Assembly: GCF_008933165.1 (NCBI RefSeq)
Contig: NZ_WBVQ01000001.1
Location: 1,178,001-1,242,000 of the forward strand
Length of the DNA: 64,000 nucleotides
DNA from: Phaeocystidibacter marisrubri
GTDB taxonomy: Bacteria > Bacteroidota > Bacteroidia > Flavobacteriales > Schleiferiaceae
Reading direction: 5' to 3'
The notes beneath the pieces were generated by a model that saw only the letters and a program-made list of their open reading frames with translations, was not told the origin of the DNA and ran no database searches. Both the position numbers and the translations under genes were made by a program. Numbering within the stretch: the stretch's first letter is position 1; the number at the start of each line of letters is the position of its first letter. Below, in pieces: positions 17,203 through 24,602 of this stretch.

Positions 17203-18140
17203 CAGCGCTGTTCTATCAGTTCAACATATTTCGGACTCCAATCGAGCACTTCCACAAAATCGGGCACGTGATTCCAACGTATGGGAACAACGGCGTCTCC
17301 CTTTTCCAATCGCATATAGCTAGCGCTGAATAATCCTCCGTGCAGGCGTCCAAAATCAGAAACGGGAACACGACATTTAACGTTTACCACTTCTGGAACG
17401 GCCTTCCACTTCGTTGTGTAGTCGCTATTATTTAGGCTTACCTCTACCCATTTCACCGTGCTTTCCTCCACACGTTGTTGAACGGCTACAGATTTAGTAG
17501 AAGATTGTAAGCCTACAGGTAGATTTACGGGTAAAATTCTATTGACATCTCCATCTACAGCAGATTGGGTAATGGTAGGCAACTTCCAGTACCTCAGCGT
17601 ATCCAACACCTCAGAAGGACCAAACACATAGATAGAGTCTGGAGTGAGGATGGGTTTTTTATACCTGTAATACGGTGGTATAAAGTCGAGATCAAAATCT
17701 GCTCGAAGTTCAATTTTCACCTTGGCCAAGGAGCTTGTATTCACCCAAGTTGTATCTGCCAATCGAATCCAATCCACACTTCCAGGCTGGTAATTCTGTG
17801 TAGCTTGAATAAAGGAGGCTGACTTCAAATAGTAATGTTGATCATCGTAAGCTGTAAATCGATTAAAAGAAATTCGCACCGAATCTTGTTCAGTCCATTC
17901 TTCACGAAAGGCGTACAATGCCGGAGCAGAAATTCTAACATCCACTTCATTTAATGGCTCCACAAACATGATGTCTTGAGGGACATCCATCAACTTAAGG
18001 GGTACAGTAATAGTGGTTTGGATATTGGAATTTCCCAATTTCAACAACCCCCAAATGAACGCAGACAAAAGCAAAAACACCAAACGAGTAAGCCAGATAC
18101 TTCGCTTGTTCTTCCAATCCTTTTTGACGCGTTGATTCAT
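17202..18140 (-). CDS. YbbR-like domain protein
   Basis: A 312-residue protein starting MNQRVKKDWKNKRSIWLTRL, with one N-terminal membrane helix (about 18-38) and an extracytoplasmic region made of YbbR-like beta-strand repeats (for example LMDVPQDIMFVEPL and VNLPVGLQSSTKSV). The start at 18140 is preferred because the in-frame ATG at 18203 lies inside a transcription terminator. YbbR proteins in other bacteria bind or activate diadenylate cyclase. No such gene is present here. Confidence 0.82.
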   Translation of the reverse strand: MNQRVKKDWKNKRSIWLTRLVFLLLSAFIWGLLKLGNSNIQTTITVPLKLMDVPQDIMFVEPLNEVDVRISAPALYAFREEWTEQDSVRISFNRFTAYDDQHYYLKSASFIQATQNYQPGSVDWIRLADTTWVNTSSLAKVKIELRADFDLDFIPPYYRYKKPILTPDSIYVFGPSEVLDTLRYWKLPTITQSAVDGDVNRILPVNLPVGLQSSTKSVAVQQRVEESTVKWVEVSLNNSDYTTKWKAVPEVVNVKCRVPVSDFGRLHGGLFSASYMRLEKGDAVVPIRWNHVPDFVEVLDWSPKYVELIEQR

Positions 18141-18201
18141 AGATGAAAAGTAGCTAAAATAGTAGCCTCCTACAAGATTGTATCGCGGAGGTTCTGGGAA
18201 C

Positions 18202-18234
18202 AAAAAAACTCCCGCAAGCGAACTTACGGGAGTT
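18202..18234 (-). terminator. Intrinsic terminator after yajC
   Basis: On the minus strand ACTCCCG and CGGGAGT pair around a 12-base loop and are followed by seven T. It separates the yajC transcript from ybbR-coaE-nnr, although the genes are adjacent and co-oriented. Confidence 0.85.
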
Positions 18235-18256
18235 TGTATTCATAGAGAAGAGTGAT

Positions 18257-18598
18257 TTACTTCTTCTTCTTTCCGCCTTTTTCTTCTTTTGGCATATACT
18301 GAGCACTTAGCTCTTTGGAGATAGCCGATTTCTCAATTTTGAAACGGCCTCCATCTACTTCGAGAATGAGATAAGAATCCGCATCATTGAGATCTACAAC
18401 TTTGCCGTGAATACCACTGGTGGTAACCACTTTTGCTCCTTTTACAAGTTGTGAACGGAACTTCGTTTCTTCTTTTTGCTTCTTCGCCTGTGGACGAAGG
18501 AAGAAAAGCCAAAAAACGGCGATAATAGCGATTAATGGAAGGAATTGTGCAATACCTCCGCCTTCAGCTGCCTGAAGAAAAATGTTCAAATAGTTCAT
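18257..18598 (-). CDS. yajC: Preprotein translocase subunit YajC
   Basis: A 113-residue protein with one N-terminal membrane helix (QFLPLIAIIAVFWLFFLRPQ) followed by KKQKEE and the conserved KVVTTSGIHGKV segment of YajC. It associates with SecDF-YidC at the inner membrane. It ends in a basic lysine-rich tail (EKGGKKKK). It lies 20 bases after the DUF1573 gene. Confidence 0.95.
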   Translation of the reverse strand: MNYLNIFLQAAEGGGIAQFLPLIAIIAVFWLFFLRPQAKKQKEETKFRSQLVKGAKVVTTSGIHGKVVDLNDADSYLILEVDGGRFKIEKSAISKELSAQYMPKEEKGGKKKK

Positions 18599-18618
18599 TG
18601 AGTGTTTTTTAGAAATGC

Positions 18619-19113
18619 TTATTCAGCGGCTGGCTTTGGAGCTACAGTAGCTTCAATGTTCAATACCGTTGTATTCGGAACAGCGTTAGAAGTAATGGTA
18701 ACCTGCTTTTTAGGGTTCCCAACTTTTCCGGCACTGCTAAAGCTAACTTTGATAGATCCCGATTCGCCAGGAGCAATTGGAGTTCTTGGCCATTCTGGAA
18801 CCGTACAACCACAGCTACCGCGAGCATTGCTAATGATAAGAGGAGCATCTCCTGAATTGACGAATTCAAAAACGTGCTCAACTACATCACCATCCACGAT
18901 GTTACCGAAGTCCCACTTCATTTCATTGAACTGGAATTTAGGTGTACCGCTAGCGTTTACATCCGCTGCTGTTACTTGATTGCCACCTTCCTCCATGCTT
19001 TCATAAGACACAGAAGATGCATCGCTGCTATTATCAATTTTAGAAACGGCGCTGTCGCAAGAAGCAAGACCCATGGCCGCAACTACTGCAAGTGCACTAA
19101 TGCTAAGTTTCAT
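18619..19113 (-). CDS. DUF1573 lipoprotein
   Basis: A 164-residue protein beginning MKLSISALAVVAAMGLASCD, a lipoprotein signal with lipobox LASC. The rest is a DUF1573 immunoglobulin-like domain, with FQFNEMKWDFGNIVDGDVVEH and NARGSCGCTVPEWPRTPI, including the typical GSCGCT motif. The ATG at 19113 is chosen over one at 19140 because it starts the signal peptide. Function is unknown. The neighbourhood nusB-DUF1573-yajC is common in Bacteroidota. Confidence 0.9.
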   Translation of the reverse strand: MKLSISALAVVAAMGLASCDSAVSKIDNSSDASSVSYESMEEGGNQVTAADVNASGTPKFQFNEMKWDFGNIVDGDVVEHVFEFVNSGDAPLIISNARGSCGCTVPEWPRTPIAPGESGSIKVSFSSAGKVGNPKKQVTITSNAVPNTTVLNIEATVAPKPAAE

Positions 19114-19153
19114 ATTGCGTTTGTTTATTAGTGTTTCCACATCAAATATAAGG

Positions 19154-20176
19154 CTACATCAGCCCTCGACCAACTTTAACGATGCGGTTCTCATCTTTCA
19201 ATTGCAAAACGAGTTTGTCTAGAATACCGTTGATGAACTGACCGGACTTCGGCGTGCTGTATTCCTTGCTTAAGTCGATGTACTCATTAAGCGTCACTTT
19301 AACTGGAATTTGGTCGAAGTGAACCAACTCAGAAAGTGCCATTTTCATCAAGAGGATATCGATGGAAGCAATTCTATCGGTATCCCAGTTTTTCGTTTTG
19401 CCTGAAATCAACTTTTCGTTGTCGGCCGCTTCATTAACAGTGTAACGAAGAAGAAGTTTACCAAAACTGGCATCGTCATCATCTTTGTACAAGTCAACCG
19501 TAAGCTTGGCCGCATTCAAATCGTAGCCACCTGGAAGATCATTGAGTGTTTTAACCTCTCTTCCTTCTGGAATAGAAAGTTTTGAGTAAACAAACCCATT
19601 CACTTCTTGAAGTGATTTGATTGTCTTCACAACGAACATCTGCGCAGCATCTAGATCATCGGCCCAGTGCATGGACATATCCTCATACAACTGATGAAGG
19701 GTCTCATTCTTGGTGATGAATTCTGCGTAGAAAATCTTGAGAACCTGCTTGTCTTCCTTGAGTGAACTCTCGCCAGACTCCATGTAGCGTTCAAAGATTT
19801 CACTCTCTCTGAATTCAACAAAGATCTTTTGAAGGATTTCCATGTGATCTCCCCAATGCACCTTGTGATCTTCAAACTTGCGTTGAAGGGGTGCATTTTG
19901 AGCCAAGGCTTTAAGCACTCGGTTGTTCACAAACTTCAAATTCGGATTTAAGTCGAATTCAGTTGGACGGAACTTTTTGCGATTCTTTTCAATTCGCTCT
20001 TCAGCCATGCGAAGAATCTCAACGAATATTCTCAATTCGAAGAGATACAACTCATAAATGCGATTCAAACTCTTGTCGAGTTCTTTGAGATATAAGCTCA
20101 AATCGTTCTCTTCTCCTTGGCTAAAGCCGTAAAGCGACTGAAGAACTTTGATACGAATATGTCGGCGCGTAAGCAT
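19154..20176 (-). CDS. nusB: Transcription antitermination factor NusB (long Bacteroidota form)
   Basis: A 340-residue protein beginning MLTRRHIRIKVLQSLYGFSQ, the first helix of NusB. The C-terminal third contains the conserved core: NWDTDRIASIDILLMKMALSE and NEYIDLSKEYSTPKSGQFINGILDKL. The middle is a helical insertion, which makes it about twice the length of the E. coli protein, as is normal in Bacteroidota. NusB binds boxA RNA with NusE in antitermination of rRNA transcription. Confidence 0.93.
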   Translation of the reverse strand: MLTRRHIRIKVLQSLYGFSQGEENDLSLYLKELDKSLNRIYELYLFELRIFVEILRMAEERIEKNRKKFRPTEFDLNPNLKFVNNRVLKALAQNAPLQRKFEDHKVHWGDHMEILQKIFVEFRESEIFERYMESGESSLKEDKQVLKIFYAEFITKNETLHQLYEDMSMHWADDLDAAQMFVVKTIKSLQEVNGFVYSKLSIPEGREVKTLNDLPGGYDLNAAKLTVDLYKDDDDASFGKLLLRYTVNEAADNEKLISGKTKNWDTDRIASIDILLMKMALSELVHFDQIPVKVTLNEYIDLSKEYSTPKSGQFINGILDKLVLQLKDENRIVKVGRGLM

Positions 20177-20200
20177 GCGTCGGCTTGGTTTAGTACGCTA

Positions 20201-21298
20201 TTAGGCGCGTTGTTGTTCACGTTTCTTAGCTACACGCTCTTCGGCAACTTTAAGTGCCGCTTGGTGTGTAGTGATACCATGCGTTTCCGCCTCTGTCAAG
20301 ATGGTCAGCGTAGTATTGTAAATGTCCTCCGTTCTTCTCAATGCCTCTGCTCTGTCGTACTTGGCAATTTCAGAGTAAACATTGATCAAACCGCCCGCAT
20401 TAATCAAGAAATCTGGGGCGTATACGATTCCTTTCTCACGCAACATCGTTCCGTGACGGAGTTCGTCTGCCAATTGGTTGTTGGCTGCACCGGCAATAAC
20501 TTCTGCTTTAAGGCGACCAATGGTTTCGTCATTCACCGTTGCGCCCAATGCACATGGAGCGTAGATGTCCATATCGAGATCAAACAAGTTCTCGCGAACG
20601 ATAGTTGCATTGTACGTTTTGGAGATGCGCTCAAGTGTGTCTTCGTGAATGTCGTTGATCATCACTTGTGCACCAGAGTCAGAAAGGTGCTTCACAAGAG
20701 TTTCACCTACATGACCTACCCCTTGTACAAATACTTTCTTTCCTTCAAGATTGTCGGTTCCCCAACGGTATTTCGCAGCAGCTTTCATTCCCATGAAAAC
20801 ACCGTATGCTGTAACTGGAGATGGATCACCACTTCCTCCCATCGATTCAGGAATACCTGTAACGTGGTCGGTTTTCGACTTCACCATTTCCATATCGTGG
20901 GTATTGATACCTACGTCTTCTGCCGTAATGTAACGACCAGAAAGACTGTCTACGTACTCACCGAATTTCTTCATGAGTTCGTCTGACTTATCCTTACGGC
21001 TATCACCAATAATTACCGCTTTACCACCTCCTAGGTTCAAACCAGAGATAGAAGCTTTATAAGTCATTCCACGTGATAAGCGAAGTACGTCGCGTAGGGC
21101 TTCCGCGTCGTTTGCGTAATTCCACATTCTTGTTCCACCAAGTGCAGGGCCAAGTACCGTGCTGTGAACACCAATGATAGCTTTGAGGCCGGTTTCTTCG
21201 TCATGGCAAAAAACTACTTGCTCATGACCCATAAAAGCTGGATTCTGGAAGATGCCTGGCATCTCAGCAATAGCTTTTGAAGATTCTTTAACGATCAT
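20201..21298 (-). CDS. Leucine dehydrogenase (Glu/Leu/Phe/Val family)
   Basis: A 365-residue amino-acid dehydrogenase. The substrate domain has GPALGGTRMW and the catalytic-lysine region KASISGLNLGGGKAVI. The NAD-binding domain has FVQGVGHVGETLVKHL (GxGxxG-like). Length and motifs fit leucine dehydrogenase, which reversibly deaminates branched-chain amino acids. Phenylalanine or valine preference cannot be excluded. It lies 24 bases upstream of nusB and is divergent from the ABC exporter. Confidence 0.88.
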   Translation of the reverse strand: MIVKESSKAIAEMPGIFQNPAFMGHEQVVFCHDEETGLKAIIGVHSTVLGPALGGTRMWNYANDAEALRDVLRLSRGMTYKASISGLNLGGGKAVIIGDSRKDKSDELMKKFGEYVDSLSGRYITAEDVGINTHDMEMVKSKTDHVTGIPESMGGSGDPSPVTAYGVFMGMKAAAKYRWGTDNLEGKKVFVQGVGHVGETLVKHLSDSGAQVMINDIHEDTLERISKTYNATIVRENLFDLDMDIYAPCALGATVNDETIGRLKAEVIAGAANNQLADELRHGTMLREKGIVYAPDFLINAGGLINVYSEIAKYDRAEALRRTEDIYNTTLTILTEAETHGITTHQAALKVAEERVAKKREQQRA

Positions 21299-21397
21299 GT
21301 CGTCTTGGGTATAAGATTCAACTCAGGGTTTACTCGCACAGCCGACCTTTCTTTTCGATGTCTTGACATAAACTAATGCAGACGTCAGGCGTTGTTG

Positions 21398-21405
21398 TAA
21401 CTTTG
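21398..21405 (+). promoter_or_regulatory. Promoter -7 box of the ABC exporter
   Basis: TAACTTTG matches TAnnTTTG, 79 bases before the ATG at 21485. The -33 region is unclear. Confidence 0.45.
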
Positions 21406-21484
21406 AACCGAAGTGGAAAAGAACGGTTGTGTTTGTTTCACTTTTTAGCGCTGCGAAGGTAGCAATTTTCACCACGAACGACGT

Positions 21485-23263
21485 ATGAAAGCACTAGCTC
21501 ATCTCAATAAATATTTCTTAAAGTACAAGTGGCTACTCCTTTTGGGGATCGTATTTGTCTTTGCCTCTGTCATTTTCCAAATTTTTCCTGCTCAATATAT
21601 TCGGAAATCTTTGGACGAAATAAATGTGGTGGTAGACCAAATGCAAGCTGGTGATCATGCTGATTGGAGCGAAGTGACCGATTCTCTGATCAATTATGGA
21701 CTCCTCATTATTGGTACAGCGCTAGCCAGTGGTTTTTTCACTTTCTTGATGCGACAGACGCTTATCGTTATGTCTCGTCACATTGAATACGACTTGAAAA
21801 ATGAGGTTTACAAGCACTATCAAGAATTGAGCTTGGCCTTTTATAAGCGCAACAGTACGGGTGACTTGATGAATAGAATCTCAGAAGACGTGAGTAGAGT
21901 TCGAATGTACATCGGTCCAGGTGTGATGTATACCATTCGAACCTTAATCATGACGGTCATCGTCATCTGGATTATGCTCGACATCAACGTAAAACTTACC
22001 CTTCTTACTCTCGCTCCTCTTCCAGTATTGGTTTACGTGATCTACAAGGTGAGCGACATGATCAACAAGCGAAGCCTAAAGGTTCAATCCAAATTGAGCG
22101 ATATCAGTACGTTTGTCCAAGAGAGCTTTTCTGGAATTCGAGTGATCAAAGCTTACAACAGAGAAGATCAACAATTGGAAGACTTTACGGAAGAAGCCAA
22201 TGAATACCACCGCTTGAACGAACGACTATACCGAGTGAATGCGCTCTTCATGCCCGTTATGATGTTGTTGATTGGACTGAGTACCGTTATTACAGTATAT
22301 GTTGGGGGTATGCAGGCCATAGATGGAACCATTACTGTAGGGAACATCGGTGAGTTTGTATACTACGTGTTTATGCTAACATGGCCAGTTGCTTCCATTG
22401 GTTGGGTGACGAGCATTGTGCAAAGAGCTGCCGCATCTCAAGAGCGAATCAATGAATTCCTCTCTACCCTACCTGAGATTATCAATCCAGAACCAAAGGA
22501 AATGGCCTTTGAAGGAAGCATTGCATTTAACAACGTTGGATTTGTATATCCCGATAGTGGAATTAGAGCACTGAACAATGTGAGTTTCTCAGTAGAAGCC
22601 GGACAAACTTTAGCCATTGTCGGAAAGACAGGTTCTGGAAAATCTACAATTGCCACACTTATTGGTCGATTATTTGATGCGACTGAAGGTGATATTATGA
22701 TAGATGGTAAGAATATCAAAGAAGTAAACCTCGATGCACTGCGCGCCCAATTGGGATACGTTCCACAAGAAGGCTTCTTGTTCTCAGACACGATTGGGAA
22801 CAACATTGCTTTTGGTACCGATGGAGCTTCACACGACCGTATTATTGAAGCCGCGACCAATGCACACGTTCACCACAACATTGTAGATTTCCCTAATGGA
22901 TATGAAACACGTGTAGGCGAGCGAGGCATCACCCTCAGCGGGGGACAGAAGCAGCGAGTTTCCATCGCTCGAGCCATTATTAAAGATCCACGTATTCTCA
23001 TTTTTGACGACAGCCTTTCTGCCGTGGATACCGAAACCGAAGACATCATTCTCAACAGTTTGCAGAAAATGATGAATAAAAGCACAACGGTAATTATTTC
23101 TCACCGGATCTCCAGTGTGAAACATGCTGACCATATTATTGTGCTCGATAAAGGCGAAGTGATAGAACAAGGCACTCACGATCAACTCATTACTACAGAA
23201 GGCGCCTACAAATCTATGTATGACCAACAGCTTCAAGAAGAGGCTGAGAAGACCGTAGAATAG
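21485..23263 (+). CDS. ABC exporter, fused permease and ATPase (MsbA-like)
   Basis: A 592-residue half-transporter. Six membrane helices fill about 1-315 and the ATPase domain about 335-590, with Walker A GKTGSGKST, Q-loop YVPQEGFLF, signature [15 protein letters not shown], and H-loop VIISHRISS. The residue after Walker B is Asp rather than the usual Glu (ILIFDDSLSAVD), as seen in the weaker site of some paired exporters. It may pair with another half-transporter encoded elsewhere, or work as a homodimer. The substrate could be a lipid or a drug. Confidence 0.93.
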   Translation: MKALAHLNKYFLKYKWLLLLGIVFVFASVIFQIFPAQYIRKSLDEINVVVDQMQAGDHADWSEVTDSLINYGLLIIGTALASGFFTFLMRQTLIVMSRHIEYDLKNEVYKHYQELSLAFYKRNSTGDLMNRISEDVSRVRMYIGPGVMYTIRTLIMTVIVIWIMLDINVKLTLLTLAPLPVLVYVIYKVSDMINKRSLKVQSKLSDISTFVQESFSGIRVIKAYNREDQQLEDFTEEANEYHRLNERLYRVNALFMPVMMLLIGLSTVITVYVGGMQAIDGTITVGNIGEFVYYVFMLTWPVASIGWVTSIVQRAAASQERINEFLSTLPEIINPEPKEMAFEGSIAFNNVGFVYPDSGIRALNNVSFSVEAGQTLAIVGKTGSGKSTIATLIGRLFDATEGDIMIDGKNIKEVNLDALRAQLGYVPQEGFLFSDTIGNNIAFGTDGASHDRIIEAATNAHVHHNIVDFPNGYETRVGERGITLSGGQKQRVSIARAIIKDPRILIFDDSLSAVDTETEDIILNSLQKMMNKSTTVIISHRISSVKHADHIIVLDKGEVIEQGTHDQLITTEGAYKSMYDQQLQEEAEKTVE

Positions 23264-23364
23264 CCGCTACTCCACGTATAACGCGGAGTTCGAAGGGTTT
23301 AATTGAATAGGATTTGTGAAATCTTTTATTAGATTTGGTATCTAACCTATTTGAATTAGCCTAG

Positions 23365-23745
23365 ATGAATCCCAAAAAGTTGAACGGGAAGGAGGAGATT
23401 TTCTCCAAGGTAATGAGGGCTGGTCGCCGAACATATTTCTTTGATGTTCGCGCCACACGTGCAGATGACTATTATCTGACCATTACAGAAAGTAAAAAGC
23501 AAGTCAACGAAGACGGTTCGGAGATCTATAAGAAGCACAAAATCTATTTGTACAAAGAAGATTTTGCTCAGTTCAACGACCTGTTGAAGGAAGTCACCGA
23601 TTTCATTATTGACCACAAAGGTGAAGAGGTTATTTCAGAATCTCACGACCCCAATTACAACATAGAAGACAACGACTCTACTCCACTTCGTGAAACCGAA
23701 GAAACCGTGAAGCAATTCTCGGATGTGAGGTTTGAGGATATTTGA
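23365..23745 (+). CDS. PUR-family DNA/RNA-binding protein (DUF3276)
   Basis: A 126-residue protein with a single PUR repeat: EEIFSKVMRAGRRTYFFDVRATRADDYYLTITESKK forms the four-strand part, followed by the helix KEDFAQFNDLLKEVTDFI. It matches the small PUR-alpha-like family of Bacteroidota and spirochaetes, which binds single-stranded nucleic acid. The C-terminal tail is acidic. It stands alone between a plus-strand exporter and the minus-strand accessory cluster. Confidence 0.92.
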   Translation: MNPKKLNGKEEIFSKVMRAGRRTYFFDVRATRADDYYLTITESKKQVNEDGSEIYKKHKIYLYKEDFAQFNDLLKEVTDFIIDHKGEEVISESHDPNYNIEDNDSTPLRETEETVKQFSDVRFEDI

Positions 23746-23767
23746 GGGTATAACAAGTACGTGGTAC

Positions 23768-24337
23768 CTACGTGCTGCGTACTATATGGTATTTCTCCAA
23801 CCAATTGTCAAAATGATCTAGCTTGTACTGCCATACTCCTTGGCTGAACATGGCATACCCTATAATGAAGGCCAATATTCCTCCAATGATAGGGAGGATA
23901 AGCAGTGATAGTATTCCATAAATCGTTAGTCCTATTGAGACCATAACGATAGTAATTCCAAGAGATACCCACTTTAAATCCGTTCCGAAAAACAACCCCA
24001 ATTCATCTAAGATAATGGCCGCGAGCGGAAAATAATCCAATTGTTTCTTCAAGGCCGTCTGCTGGCGATCATCTATGAGGCGCTTGGCAATAGACTCTTG
24101 ATTTAGGATGATATTCAGATATTTTTGATTCAATTCAGCATTGGACTTGCTCTGCGCCAACAGAATATCGTAATACTTCTTAGTCGACGCAGACAAAACG
24201 AGATAAGCGGCCAAAATCCGCTCTCTATCATCAATGGAATCCGCTTTTGTAAACGCTTTCTTGAAGCGTTTAAACATCTTCAACTTGCTCGATTCAGGCT
24301 GAACGGAGAGCACCGTATAATGATTGGTAAGACTCAT
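23768..24337 (-). CDS. Membrane protein with degenerate J-like domain
   Basis: A 189-residue protein. The first 60 residues resemble a DnaJ domain: HYTVLSVQPESS at the start, then a basic helix, then AAYLVLSASTKKYYDILL, which aligns with the usual helix ending in YD. The HPD motif needed to stimulate DnaK is missing and the loop is shortened. Two or three hydrophobic segments follow (about 108-165), then an amphipathic end. If real, it is a J-like membrane protein that cannot activate Hsp70 in the usual way. It is preceded by a 42-residue PspC-like gene. Confidence 0.5.
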   Translation of the reverse strand: MSLTNHYTVLSVQPESSKLKMFKRFKKAFTKADSIDDRERILAAYLVLSASTKKYYDILLAQSKSNAELNQKYLNIILNQESIAKRLIDDRQQTALKKQLDYFPLAAIILDELGLFFGTDLKWVSLGITIVMVSIGLTIYGILSLLILPIIGGILAFIIGYAMFSQGVWQYKLDHFDNWLEKYHIVRST

Positions 24338-24364
24338 CCAATCTTCTTTATTTCGAGAATATCT

Positions 24365-24493
24365 TCACCAAAGAATGAGGTATAGACCTAAACCTACTCC
24401 AAAAAAGAGAAAGGCTATTACAAATGCAATTCTAATGGTTCCTACTCCCCAACCCAATTTTAGGGAAAGCCACTCACAAACTCCTAGTATCAT
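24365..24493 (-). CDS. PspC-domain mini-protein
   Basis: A 42-residue frame on the minus strand, ATG at 24493 to TGA at 24365. Its sequence matches the core of a PspC domain: GVCEWLSLKLGWGVGTIRIA, then a hydrophobic run ending GLGLYLILW. PspC proteins have a short amphipathic start, a segment ending in an R-x-A helix, and one membrane helix. They respond to envelope stress in Psp systems. It lies 27 bases before the J-like membrane gene and is likely cotranscribed. It is short for a PspC domain, so the N-terminus may be trimmed. Confidence 0.6.
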   Translation of the reverse strand: MILGVCEWLSLKLGWGVGTIRIAFVIAFLFFGVGLGLYLILW

Positions 24494-24602
24494 AATATCA
24501 TTTTATTGAGGGTATTGAATCTACGCTTAATATCAAAATAAGGTGTTTGTAAACCATAGACATTGATAACATGATCACTTCTAATCGCAGAAACGTCAGC
24601 TT

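Noticed and set aside
18140-18203. Longer start for ybbR
   Set aside because: The upstream ATG lies within the yajC terminator hairpin.
20117-20986. Long plus-strand frame opposite leucine dehydrogenase and nusB
   Set aside because: It lies antisense to two clear genes and has a Cys- and Phe-rich composition typical of shadow frames.
23264-23300. Possible terminator after the ABC exporter
   Set aside because: Only short complementary bits (ACTCC/GGAGT) without a T tract.
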